Shown piece after piece: positions 12,163-23,657 of a stretch of 64,000 bases of DNA. The notes beneath the pieces are model-generated. The model did no database searches, was not told the DNA's origin, and saw nothing but the letters and a program-made list of their open reading frames with translations. The DNA is from Quercus robur (Eukaryota > Streptophyta > Magnoliopsida > Fagales > Fagaceae). Position numbers and translations under genes: made by a program. The stretch lies in the NCBI RefSeq assembly GCF_932294415.1, contig NC_065538.1:48997343-49061342 (forward strand), written 5' to 3'. Positions within the stretch are counted from its first letter, which is position 1. Every line of letters starts with the position of its first letter.

Positions 12163-12290
12163 CGACCTTTAAATACTTTCAACTGAGCTACAGTAGTCGG
12201 ACCCAAAAATAATCAGCTCGCGTTTTTCAATTATTTGCTACAGTGTTTTCTGTTTTCAACAAAATCAGTGATATCCAAACGAACCCTAAA
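12162..12290 (-). repeat. Fragment of an abundant short repeat (GGGTTCGTTTGGATA family)
   Basis: On the minus strand this begins AGGGTTCGTTTGGATA and continues with GAAAACAGAAAACACTG and TAGCAAATAATTG. It matches in layout the copy at 50108-50296. I recall this as a common interspersed repeat of oak-like genomes. It is cut off by the poly(A) run at 12123-12161. Confidence 0.55.
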
Positions 12291-13152
12291 TATGTGTTTT
12301 CTCTTACTTGGTTTTGCTATTTGGTTCATTCCTTCACTAAGACAAGGGTTCCTTCATTTTTAAAATCTGCATTTCTCTCTTTGCTTCTAAAATAGGTTCA
12401 TTAAGATTATGTTGAATTGTGCAATGTGAAATATAGGGTTCTGTCAAGATGATGAGTATGCATGTATGACCTGTGGGTGCATGCACATGCTTAACACTTA
12501 CATACGCAACATTATGCCATGCCTACACACCCCTAGCACCAAAATATTGCAAACCCTAGATCTAGGGCATCTAGCGTAAAAAATGCATGATGTCTTTGTC
12601 ACCTGTTTGCTTCTTTAAAATCTTCTTATACTCCTTTTAATGCATGAATTAGATGGGAACCAAATTACTAATTGAAAGTGGCCTCTGGATCCATTAGATA
12701 AGGATAACTATTAGGTGCCTAATTTTGAACTCAAAAGTCTGATTAAGTTGGACATTCGTATAGGGTCAAAAGCAATTCTTGGACCTAAACCTAGTGGTGA
12801 TGGTGAATCCATTCTCCCCCTAAACCCTGAGTTATTGGTGTATTTATGGATCTAACTATCTAAGTGTAGGACAGATCTACACTGGGTTGCTTTAAAAAAG
12901 ATCCATTCAAATGGAAAACGTGATGACATTCATGAGTCACCCCTTAGAGCACTCACAGTGGGGAGTTTGGGGACTTCACCGCGGAAATAGAGTTATACTT
13001 GGACATACCATTAGGTCACTATCAAATAAGGTTTCACTAAAGGAGCCCAAAATAGCACACATAGGCACACGAAACAAATTGTATATCCCGATAGTGTTGG
13101 CCAAAACCATGGACTCCACTTGAGGCATCAAGTTACAAACCCTTAACGCTAT
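12291..13152. other. Non-coding; possible PIF-type MITE end at 12945
   Basis: No gene is supported; the open frame at 12911-13123 resembles nothing. The sequence TTAGAGCACTCACAGTGG at 12944-12961 resembles the TTA plus GAGCA... termini of the PIF-type elements at 38455 and 40529, but no partner end was found. Confidence 0.35.
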
Positions 13153-13505
13153 TGTTGGAGGATTTTAATATTAAATAATTAAAATGAATAAATGTTATAA
13201 CATAAATGTAAAGATGTGGGAGTGAATATGGAAGATAAGGAGTTAGTGAAAATGTTTAATCCCACATTGAAAAGGAGAGAGACTATTTTATTATTTTTAA
13301 TTGTGGTGATTAATGGGCTAACATGAATTGTTTCAGATATTGGGTTAGATACGTGTGCAAGTGGAGGTATCAAAGAAGGGTGTTCTTTCTGGTGGAGCTT
13401 TGGGCTTGAGCACTTTGTGCAGAAGTTGTTCTAGCGATACAACACTTGTTGGGCTGTTGTATCCTGGGGGAAACAAGTCAGAGAAGGTTTGCACCGGTTA
13501 CAAAA
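13153..13505 (+). repeat. Internally deleted 5' LTR of the copia element
   Basis: Aligned with the 3' LTR, the first 200 bases match. The sequence then jumps near 13372 from the word GGTATCAAA to GAAGGGTGTTCTTTCTGG, skipping about 400 bases present in the 3' LTR (roughly 18341-18738). The skipped part contains the TATA box. Similarity stops again at about 13505, so the LTR end, primer-binding site and leader are also gone. Both deletion edges carry CAAA, a microhomology. Confidence 0.85.
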
Positions 13506-16500
13506 CAAGAATCCATCAAAAGTTCCTACCGGTGAGATCAGTGAGGAAGAATATAGTCTCCATCAAGAAAAAATAGATAAGTATACAAAAGATGAATATA
13601 ATTGTTGCTCTTATCTTTTGAATTGTCTTGTCGATCATTTTTATGATTATTATGATACAACTTATAATTCTGCTAAGAAAATTTGGAAAGCTTTACAAAG
13701 CAAGTATGATACCGAGGAGGCGGGTGCAAAGAAGTATGCTACTAGTAGATTTTTCCGTTACCAAATGGTGGATAGAAAATCGGTGGTGGATCAAGCACAA
13801 GACTTTCAAATGATCATGGCAGAATTGAGATCTGAAGGCATAAAGATTGGAGACAATTTGATGGTAGCTGGCATAATTGATAAAGAAAAAACTGTTATGC
13901 TTGGTGACTCTAGCAAATCCAAGGTTCTTGAGAGTGGTAAGGTTGAATTGAAATTCACTTCTAGACGCGTGCTAACATTGAAAGATGTTCTTTACACTCC
14001 ATCCATGAGGAAGAATTAGATGTCAAGTTTTTTGCTTAACAAGGCTGGCTTCAAGCAAACTAAGGAATTTGATAATTATGTAATCACTAAAAAGGGATTA
14101 TTTGTGGGCAAGGGTTATGCTTGTGATGGAATGTTTAAATTGAATGTTGAGAATAATAAAGCATATACCAGTTTAGTTTATATGCTTTCTTCTATTAATT
14201 TTTGGCATGCTCGTTTATGTCATATAAATAGTAGATATGTGGGAATCATGAGTAGTTTAGGATTAATTCCAAGACTGTCAAAAGATTTTGAAAAATGTGA
14301 AACTTGTAGTCAAGCTAAGATTACAAAAAAGCCTCGTAAAAGTGTTGTAAGAAATACCAAATTGCTTGAGTTAATTCACTCCGATTTATGTGAATTTGAG
14401 GGAATTTTAACTCTTGGAGGAAATAAATATATTATCAATTTTATTGATGATTTCTCAAAATATACAACTATTTATTTGTTGAAAAATAAAAGTGATGCTT
14501 TTGAAAAATTTCAAGATTTTTTAAAAGAAGTTAAAAATCAAATCGGTAGAAAAATAAAAAGAATAAGAAGTGATAGAGGTCGTGAGAATGAATCAAGTGC
14601 ATTCAACTCATTTGTTCAGTCTTTGAAAATTATCCATGAAACTACTGCACCATATTCACCTGCTTCTAATGGTGTGGCTGAAAGAAAAAATAAACTTTAA
14701 TTGAGTTAACAAATACCATGTTAATTGAATCTGGTGAACCTTTACATTTTTGGAGTGAAGCTATTTTAACTACATGTCATGTTTTGAATAGGATGCCACA
14801 TAAAAAGTCACACACCACACCTTTTGAGATGTGGAAAGAAAATAAGCCAAATTTGGGATATTTGAGAGTACGGGGTTGTCTTGCTTATGTAAGGCTTACT
14901 GACCCTAAAATGCCTAAATTAGGTATAAAAGCTACTACCTGTACTTTTCTTGGTTATGCGATTAATAGTGCAGCCTATAGATTTTTTGATCTTGAAAACA
15001 AAATAATTTTTGAATCTGGTGATGCAATTTTTCACGAAGAAAAATTTCCTTTTAAATTGAAAAATAGTGGGGGTGAAGAAAATATTTTGTCACAACCTAG
15101 TTCTTCTACTTCACATTTACAAAATCAAGAAAATTTTGAAATGGAACCTAGAAGGAGTAAAAGAGCTAGAGTTGAAAAGGATTTTGGTCCTGATTATTAT
15201 GTTTTTAACATTGAGGAAAATCCCCAAAATTTAAAAGAGGCTTTAACATCACCTGATGCTATATTTTGGAAAGAGGCTGTAAATGATGAGATGGAATCTC
15301 TAATTTCTAACAGAACTTGAAAATTAGTAGATATTCCATCGGCTTGTAAGACCATAGGTTGTAAATGGGTCCTTAGAAAAAAGTTGAAACCGGATGGATC
15401 AATAAATAAGTTTAAAGCTAGACTTGTTGCAAAAGGCTTTAAACAAACAGCTGATCTTGATTTCTTTGATACATTTTCTCCGGTAACAAGAATTACATCT
15501 ATTAGATTGTTAATTGCTATTGCTGCAATTTTTGATTTGAAAATTCATCAAATAGATGTAAAAACTGCTTTTTTAAATGGGGACCTAGAGGAAGAGATTT
15601 ATATGGATCAACCTGAAGGCTTTGTAAAGCCTGGACAAGAAAGCAAAGTATGTAAGCTAATTAAATCCCTATATGGCTTAAAACAAGCACCTAAGCAATG
15701 GCATGAAAAGTTTGATTCCTGCATGATTGAGAATGGTTATAAATCAAATGAATGTGATAAATGTATTTATTCTAAATCATGGAATAATATACATGTTATT
15801 ATTAGCCTCTATGTGGATGATATGTTGATTTTTGGCTTAAATATGCATGTTATAAATGAGACAAAAAATATGCTTAAAAGCCATTTTGATATGAAAGATC
15901 TTGGTCAGGCTAATTTTATTTTGGGCATGAAAATTACAAAAGCATGTGATGGAATATATCTTGATCAATCACATTATGCTGAGAAAATATTGAGAAAATA
16001 TAATTTTCATGATCACAAAAGTGTAGCTACTCCTTTTGATTCTAGTAGGGGTGTGCAGAAAACCCACCGACCCACCAAACCCGACCCAACCCGACCCGAC
16101 CCACCGGGTTGGGTCAGTTTTTAAGGCTTGGTGGGTTGGGTTGGGTTACCAAAAAAATTATTATAGTGGGTCGGGTTGGGTTTGGGTCATAAAATTACAA
16201 ACCCGCCAAACCCAACCCGACCCACCCATATTTAATATATATTTAAAATATATTTTATATTTAATAATTTTTTTTAAAAAAAAATCAATTGTAGGGCACT
16301 TATATATATATATATATACATATATATTTAAATATATATTATATATTTAATAATTTGCATTTTCTCAATTCCTTCTAGTAATACTAATTTTATATATATA
16401 TATATAATATATTATATAATTAATAAATTTTTTTAAATAACCAATTTTTCCTATCCTATATAAAAGCCAATTAGTTCACACAAATTCTAATAAATTACTA

Positions 16501-17490
16501 TTGTTGTTTAGTCATTAGTGTTGAGCCTTCAAGGAGTTACATTGATACTAATCTTTAGGATTTTTTAATATATTAATATTTATATTTTTTTTCTACTCAA
16601 TTTAATAATAAATAAAAAATTGTCAAACCCATGGGTTCAACCTGACCCAACCCGACCCACGTGAGTTGGGTTGGGTTGGGTTGAATTTATGTGATGGGTT
16701 GGGTTGGGTTGAATTTTTTTTGACCCACCATGGTGGGTTAGGTCAAAAAATTCCCTCAACCCGACCCAATCCGACCCATGCACACCCCTAGATTCTAGTG
16801 TTCATTTATTTCCTGTGAATAATGATGATGAGATTTTTAATCAAAAGGATTATGCTAGTATCATTGGTAGTTTGCGTTATGCTACTGATTGTACTAGACT
16901 TGACATTGCATATGCAGTAGGAGTGCTTAGCAGATTTACTAGCATGCCTAGTAAAGATCATTGGCTAGCTATTGAGAGAGTCATGAGATATTTAATTGGT
17001 AGCAAAAAGTTATGGCTTATTTTATAAAAAGTACCCTGCTGTGATTGAAGCTTTTAGTGATGCCGATTGGAATACTTTATCAGATGATTCTCTCTCTACC
17101 ACTAGTTATATTTTTACCTTAGGTAGTGGTGCTATTTGTTGGAAATCTAAAAAGCAAACAATAATTACTAATTCAATAATGGAAGTTGAATTAATAGCAT
17201 TAGCTTCAACCAGTGAAGAGGCAAATTGGCTTAGAGATTTGTTTTATGAAGTTCCACTTTGGGAAAAGCCAATTCCACCTATATTAATTCATTGTGATAG
17301 CATTGCCGCAATTGGTAAAGTTAAAAACCGTTACTACAACAGTAAATCTAGACCTATAAGAAGAAAGCACAGTACCGTGTGATCTTATTTAAGTAGTGGC
17401 ATCATAATTGTGGATTATATTAAATCTAATGACAATCTTGTAGATCCATTTACCAAGGCTTTGGCAAAAGATAGGGTCTGGAATATATCG
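13506..17490 (+). pseudogene. Copia gag-pol polyprotein, broken by stops, frameshifts, a deletion and an insertion
   Basis: A UBN2/gag segment (13506-13880) fuses directly to the C-terminal half of protease, so the nucleocapsid zinc knuckle and the protease Asp motif are missing. Next come the GAG-pre-integrase (FWHARLCHIN), integrase core (IHSDLCEF, FIDDFSKYT, YSPASNGVAERKN), reverse transcriptase (FDTFSPVTR, QIDVKTAFLNGDL, LYVDDML) and RNase H (SDADW, TNSIMEVEL, HCDSIAAI, RPIRRKHSTV). Lesions: stop at 14017, frameshift and stop near 14697, tryptophan-to-stop near 15318, hAT-type insertion at 16046-16790, frameshift near 17025, and Arg-to-stop at 17380. The catalytic YVDD is intact. It cannot produce enzymes. 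Confidence 0.9.
16046..16790 (+). mobile_element. Non-autonomous hAT-type element inside copia pol, 745 bp
   Basis: Perfect 12-bp terminal inverted repeats (TAGGGGTGTGCA) are flanked by a perfect 8-bp duplication GATTCTAG (16038-16045 and 16791-16798). Both subterminal regions are arrays of CCCAACCCGACCC or GGGTTGGGT words, and the centre is AT-rich with TATATA tracts. No transposase is encoded. Removing the element plus one duplication copy would rejoin the reverse transcriptase/RNase H frame exactly, so it landed after the retrotransposon and left the frame otherwise unchanged. Confidence 0.95.
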
Positions 17491-18103
17491 AGGGGGATGG
17501 GACTAAAGTCCATAGAATCATGAGCCATGTATAAGGATACCCAACCCAAGGACCAGAGATCCTAAGAATTGGGTTCAATGGGAAAAACGAATCATACGAT
17601 GGTTGTAAGATATGCACAATTTATTTATTTTTAATTATTTATTTTGTAAATAATTTTTTAATTGTTCATCCCATGATGTAAGTGCATTTATCCTGTAATG
17701 TGGAGAGGTTGAGTAAAAAACTCTTAATGAAATTTGTAGCTCGTATGAGTGGGGTGTCAGAATTACAGGAGCACCCTTGACAAAATTTCACCTATATAAG
17801 TGTGGGGGTGGGGCCGTTCCCTATGAGATTTGGACTTAATCTCAAATACACTCATGAAACCGGGATCAGCACACGGCCATAAAGTGCTAGCTATAAAAGC
17901 TTATGTCAACACCCGGGCTGTTATGTGTAAGCAGTGACGCTTAATTTCCCTAAAGCAGTCCTAGTTCAAGTCGAAGACCACTACGACTCTGGAGTTAAGA
18001 TTGCTGTTTTACTAAGTGAAGGTTCAATGCAGAGCACATCTTCATGATGCATAGTGACCCATATTTGCCTGGTAATCTCTCTTTAACTAAAATTTAATAT
18101 TAA
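17491..18103 (+). other. Non-coding 3' region of the copia element
   Basis: It follows the RNase H remnant and precedes the polypurine tract. There is no reading frame of note. It contains GC-richer blocks (GTGGGGGTGGGGCCG at about 17802-17816 and CAACACCCGGGCTG at about 17908-17921) and may carry packaging or 3' UTR signals. Confidence 0.6.
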
Positions 18104-18117
18104 AATGAGTGGGGGAT
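18104..18117 (+). other. Polypurine tract
   Basis: AATGAGTGGGGGAT sits immediately before the TGTTGGAG start of the 3' LTR, the expected position of the plus-strand priming site. Confidence 0.8.
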
Positions 18118-19025
18118 TGTTGGAGCATTTTAATATTAAATAGTTAAAATGAATAAATGTAAAGATGTAGGAGTAAATCTGGAAGATAAGGAATTAGTGA
18201 AAATGTTTAATCCCACATTGAAAAGGAGAGAGACTATTTTATTCTTTTTAATTGTGGTGATTAATGTGCTAACATGAATTGTCTCAGATATTGAGCTAGA
18301 TACGTGCGCAATGGGAAGATGAAGAGTGATGGTATCAAAAATGAAAATGAATCAGCCTTTTGGATCCTCCTAGTTAACAGCCCATTCAGAATAATCACCA
18401 TATCCGTTGGTGAGTAAATGGCCCGAATTAATACCCCATTTTTATTATGGAAATGAAAAGCCATTAACCTACTTAATGGACTATCCATTTGGGCCTTTTC
18501 ATTCTTTAGAAACTCCTTATCTCACCATTAATTGAGTAACTCCAGCTCATCAGATTAATATCCAACAATTAATCTTGTAACACCCACTACATCAAAATAA
18601 TGGACCTAATTAATCAAAATAAATTGGGTATTAATTTCGTGAGACCCATTGAGCCTATAAATAGACTCATTCATACACAATCCAAGTTACTGCAATATAC
18701 AATATACACACAAAAAATAGAGAGGTTCTTGGCAAAGAAGGCTGTTCTTTCTAGTGGAGCTTTGGGTTTGAACACTTTGTGCAGAGGTTGTTCTAGCCAT
18801 ACGACATTTGTTGGGCTGTTGTATCCTGTGGGAGACAAGTCAGAAAAGGTCTGCACCAGTTACAAAATTTAGCCAACCAAGGGCTTGAATCTCCTTAAAG
18901 AGAGTGAGTGCCACGACTCAGTCCAAATAGTGTTGCGTAATTTTTCTCATTGAATTAATACTATTCAGAAGTACTATTCAGTTTTTCATTGTGTTATTTC
19001 CATTATTATTGTGTTTGCACCAACA
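18118..19025 (+). repeat. 3' LTR of the copia element, 908 bp
   Basis: It begins TGTTGG and ends CCAACA. A TATA box (CCTATAAATAGAC, core 18656-18663) is followed about 60-100 bases later by a likely R region. The LTR retains the segment deleted from the 5' copy. As the only LTR with a TATA box, any transcription it drives would read out into 19026 onward. Confidence 0.9.
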
Positions 19026-20289
19026 ACTATCAATTTACACAATTCATGTTCAAGCCTATAGTGGGATTTGGTGTATTTACATTATTAGCTTTGACGACTA
19101 GCATGGATCAACTTGATTCATGTTGGGATGAAGTAATGGGTGTCCTAAGTTGTGGGCAACTTTACGAAGGAGGATGAAGTGGAAACCCTATATTGGACCA
19201 ACGAATGTATAGTGATTTTAGAAATGTGGTCTATATAGGGTGATCCATTTTAATTTGAATGTGTTTAGTTTGTATTATTGAGTCCATCAGAAGAAATAAA
19301 TGGATCGAAAAGAAAAATGAAAAAACCAAATGCACAAAATAATAATAATAATAATGATAATGATCCTTAAGATAAAAATATTCCCTAGTGGAATTGGGAA
19401 ACAAGCAATCTATTATTCTGAGTTTGGGCCTAAATAAATCTTTTTATTTTTTTATTTTCAAAAAGAAAGCACTGATCACGAATAAGGCATGGACTTTATA
19501 AAAGTCAACCTATTCCAAACCTTAGAAAGTTTTTATAAATTCTGCTGCACTTAAGATACGGGTAGGCCATTAGTAGAGCCCAATAAGATAAAAAGAGTAG
19601 AGCTTGAGTTGAGTCCATGGAACGTCATCTTAAGCCCATAATGAGAGAATGCAAAGAAGATAGATATGCAAATGGATCGGGCCCCAGAAAAAAAGAAAAG
19701 AAAAGTATAAAGGGAAGGATTCAAAGGGGGAAAGGAAAGACTGCTGTAATTGGGTTTGGAAAAAAAGGAATGTTAATGCTAAAAATTAAAAAGAAAAAAA
19801 TATTTTTAAAAATTTAAGCTGTTGGACTTAAACTAGACACGTTCTCCTTAGCATATCCATGTCTAATATATGTACTAAATATCCAAACATGGGCCCAAAT
19901 AAAAGGAAAAAAGAAAAAGATGAAAAAAGAGAGAAAGGAAATAACAATTACACAAATTTGAATATATTAATAAGCACATTTCTAATAGATAACAAAATGA
20001 AAAAGAGAAAGGGGAAAAAAAAAACATAAAAATAAATCTCTAGATAACAAGATAAAAACGTAAAAAGCCAAAACCTAGGCCACCTCATCTTCTGGCCTTG
20101 CACCTTGTTTTGTGTATAATTTTAAAGTAGAAAAAAAAATATGAAAACATTTTCAATGTGAGAGATTTATTTTATTTATTTATAGAAATATGAGAGAATT
20201 ATTGATCACTAATTACCTCATATTTTGCAAGCATAGAGAGTGGAGGGAGACAAAAAAATTGAAGAGGAGACATGCATTCACCAATTCTC
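19026..20289. other. Intergenic, no gene seen
   Basis: A-rich sequence; the frame at 19617-19817 is lysine-rich through A runs and not gene-like. A TAA/ATA repeat lies at about 19340-19356. Confidence 0.5.
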
Positions 20290-20292
20290 TTA

Positions 20293-20767
20293 TGGCCTGT
20301 TTGGAAATTTAGAAAGGGAGGAGAGTAGAGGGAAGGAAAGTAGTGGGGAGAAGAGTAGAGGGGAATGGTTCCCCTCCACATTATTTGGATGTTTTTAAAA
20401 TTAGTAAGGGAGAAGGGAGTAATTAGCCTTTCTCCTTATTTGGATGTTTTAAAAATTAGGATGGAGAGGAAATGAAATGATTAAAATAGACAAATTAACC
20501 CCTATTTGAAAATGAACTTGTAACATTGGTCTATTATTAATTTAGAAAGGATAAATTGAGAAATTTATCTAGTCAATAATTTATCTACTCTACTTTCCCT
20601 CCAAATCTCTTCAATTTGAGGAATTAAAAATGAGGGGTTAGAGGTGGTTGAAACCCCTCCAAACTCCTCCCTCTCTTTCCTTAAAAAACTTCCAAACAAA
20701 ATAATTAAATTACTCTCCCTCCTTCTACTCTACTCCCCCTCTTTTTTTTAAACTTCCAAACAGGCCA
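20293..20767 (+). mobile_element. PIF/Tourist-type MITE, copy 1 (475 bp)
   Basis: Terminal inverted repeats TGGCCTGTTTGGAA / TTCCAAACAGGCCA are flanked by TTA on both sides (20290-20292, 20768-20770), the usual PIF/Harbinger target duplication. The interior has GGGAGAGTAGAG and CTCTACTCTCC-type purine/pyrimidine arms. It has no ORF. Confidence 0.85.
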
Positions 20768-20793
20768 TTAGTGTTCTCTACTTATAACTCTTA

Positions 20794-22107
20794 TGGCTTG
20801 TTTGGAAGTTTAAAAAATGAGGGAGAGTAGAGTAGAGAGAGGGAGAGTAATTCAATTACCTTGTTTGGAAGTTTTTTAAGAAAGGAGGGGGAGGAGTTTG
20901 GAGGGGTTTGAACCACCTCTAACCCCTCATTTTTAATTTCCCCAAATTGGAGAGATTTGGAGGGAGAGTAGAGTAGATAAGGGTCATCAAATAGCCCACG
21001 GCCCACAGCCCGACCCAGAAACCCGATGGCCCACAAGGCTAATGGGCAGCCCAGCCCGTTGTTATTGATGCCCATGGGTAGCCCATTAGCCCAGTGGGTC
21101 AGGCCGTGGGTTAGTTTTTATGCCCATGGGTACCCGGTGGGCTAGCCCAATAGCCCAACCCGTTGCCCAGCCCGTTGGCCCAGCCCAATTACTCATAATT
21201 CATAACAAAAATATATAGGAAGTGTATGAAGGATTGATGTTGAGATATTATAGAGAAATTTCTTAAGAGAACTTCCTCAACCACTAAGATACTCAAAGTA
21301 ATTATGCTAAACTTAGTTTACTAAATATATATTTTTCTAGTAGTCTAGCAAATTTGAATTAACCATTTGACATTTTTTTTTTATTAAAGATAAAAATAAA
21401 AAACTATTTAAAGCCTTAATAAAAAAAAAAATTTAAATAGGTTTCCATCAACAAAATAAAAAATTAAATAGATTTGACTGTAAAAAAATTTGTAATTAAG
21501 TATTAAATTCTTTAATTCTTTTCTTTAAAAAAATAGATTGATTATGCCCTTATAAAAAATTGATTCTTTCCTTATAAAAATAATAAAATAATATGCTAAC
21601 ACAAGCTCATGAGTAACCCATTAGGCTCAACCCGATAGCCCAGCTCACTAAAGACAAAATGGGCATTGCCCATGGGCAGGGTCATGGGCTGAGGTTTTCT
21701 CTTTCGGCCCAGCCCGACCCGGCCCGTTAACTAGTTAATAGCCCATTATGCCCAGCCCATTGTGCCCATGGGCTAAGTAAAAATGGGCCGGGCTGGCCCG
21801 ACCCGGCCCATTGACGACCCTTAAGAGTAGATAAATTATTGACTAGATAAATTTCCCAATTTACCCTTTCTAAATTAATAATAGACCAATGTTGCAAGTC
21901 CATTTTTAAATAGGGGTAAATTTGTCTATTATAATTATTTCCTCTTCTCTTCATCCTAATTTTTAAAACATCTAAACAAGGGGAAGGGCTAATTACTCCC
22001 TTCCCCCTTACTAATTTTAAAAACATTCAAATAAGGTGGAGGGGAACCATTCCCCACTACTCTCCTCCACTCTACTCTCATCCCTCTCTAAACTTGCAAA
22101 CAGGCCA
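20794..22107 (-). mobile_element. PIF/Tourist-type MITE, copy 2, inverted and interrupted
   Basis: This is the same family as copy 1 but in opposite orientation, flanked by TTA (20791-20793, 22108-22110). Without the nested 846-bp element and its 8-bp duplication it would be about 460 bp, close to copy 1. The two copies are separated by about 20 bases between their TTA duplications and so form a long inverted repeat. Confidence 0.85.
20978..21823 (+). mobile_element. Non-autonomous hAT-type element nested in MITE copy 2, 846 bp
   Basis: The termini are TAAGGGTCATCAA and, on the other strand, TAAGGGTCGTCAA. They are flanked by the 8-bp duplication AGAGTAGA (20970-20977 and 21824-21831). Subterminal arrays consist of AGCCCA, GGCCCGACCC and ATGGGC words; the centre is AT-rich. 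No transposase is encoded. Confidence 0.9.
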
Positions 22108-22110
22108 TTA

Positions 22111-22372
22111 GGTTTGGAGCTTGTTGAGGCACCCACATAGACAAGTTATCTATAAGCTCCATAAGGGACCTTGTGTCCTTCATACTCATGCCCCCTACAC
22201 ATATGTTGCTTCAACACACTCCAACTAGAGATTTTAATTTGATGGCCAAATAGTTGTGAATGCCTTGTGGAAAGTCAAGAGTGAAAAAAAAAAAAAAAAA
22301 AAAAAAGGATCAAAAAATTGAAGATCAACTAAGTTCCATTCGAAAAATATTCAAAGAGTTTAAGGGTGGAGC

Positions 22373-22410
<38 letters not shown>

Positions 22411-23657
22411 TATTGGCTATATGTGAAAATGCGACTTGCGCTATCAAGGAAAAAGCCAAAATGACATCATAAATGAGGGGTAAAGCACACATTTTTCATA
22501 AATTTATCAAAAATCGGTAAGTTAACCACCACCCCCCCCCCCCCGGTGGGGCCCACGGCGGCCCCTTTCTTCTTTTGTAAATATTTAGTACATTCTTTCT
22601 AATTTTGGTTGTAATTATAGAAGATATTTAACATTAATGGTGGTGAGTTCTATTAATCTAGTGATAAACAAATAAATTGAAATTTTTGATATTTTATTAA
22701 TTTCATGTTACTAAATTGATTTATTTTTACTTTCCAAAAAAAGAAAAAGGCCCATGGGTTGACTTGAACCCTTGCCGGTCCATCAATTTTGGCATGAACC
22801 CAATCATGACCCACACTTCTTTAGTCGAATCTGACTCGACCTGTTAACTCTAACGAATGTCTTAAGAAAATAAGCTAAAAGTGCATTTAATAAATTATTA
22901 TTTAACTTTTTTTTTCTTACTTTCTTAAAATGAAATAAAATTAAATATTAAAAAGAAAAATACATTTAAAAAATCTTGAACTTGTGTCATAGAAGTTCAA
23001 GATTATTTTTTAATGTATTTCCTTATTCCCTGCCCTTGCTCTTACTCCCACCTTCAAAGTGGGCTTTTTTCCCCCCGCTCTATTCTAGCGAATACCTATA
23101 GGTACTCATCTTATCACACTCAATTTATAGATATGTGTATGTAATTTATTAAAAGTTTATTTTGAAAACACTAAATTGAAACTCATAAAACATTTTTAAA
23201 AAAGTTCTAACATTACAAAACATTTCCAAAGCATAACAATGCAACAATTCAAGTATTAAGAAACACAAAAACGATTCAAACATAATAATACAACATATAT
23301 AAAAAAATATTAAAAAATATTAAGACAAAAATATAAATTCAAAAATACAGTATAAAAAAAAATTCATAAATTTAATGTTTGAAGGTTAAAAGCACATAAG
23401 AACCTATAAAGTTTAAAGTCATTTTTTAATAGTATAAATACAAATGGGGTGGATATCGGGGAAAATGTTAACCCCTATCCGTGCAGGGCAAGTAAACCCC
23501 ATCTATTAAAGATGGGTGAGATGGTTACCTGCCTAGCCAATTTTAAATTTTCATCCCTACTTGTGCATACAAAATACGTATGACGAATGAATCATTTATA
23601 TATGTGTGTATCTATTTTTTGTAATTTAAAAAATTGTATTGTGATTCATATGATAAG
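22111..23657. other. AT-rich non-coding; several simple repeats and decayed repeat words
   Basis: This includes a 22-base A run at 22284-22305, (A)n(TA)n at 22373-22413 and a 13-base C run at 22532-22544. GC-containing words at 22750-22850 and 23445-23560 (GGGGTGGATATCGGGG, GATGGGTGAGATGG) look like decayed ends of hAT-type elements of the CCCGACC kind. No gene is supported. Confidence 0.45.

Larger units (their letters stand above)
13153..19025 (+). mobile_element. Copia LTR retrotransposon (Tork-like), full-length but degenerate
   Basis: Both outer ends are recognisable: TGTTGGAG at 13153 and CCAACA ending at 19025, flanked by GCTAT (13148-13152) and ACTAT (19026-19030), a 5-bp target duplication with one mismatch. 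In order it holds a deleted 5' LTR, gag, part of protease, integrase, reverse transcriptase and RNase H, a polypurine tract, and a complete 908-bp 3' LTR. It contains a 745-bp hAT-type insertion. No primer-binding site remains. Gene order (integrase before reverse transcriptase) places it in copia; Tork-like affiliation is from recall of the C-terminal motifs. Confidence 0.9.

Noticed and set aside
16036..16350. 104-codon frame running into a TP/DP repeat
   Set aside because: It is produced by reading copia pol into the CCCGACCC array of the inserted hAT-type element.
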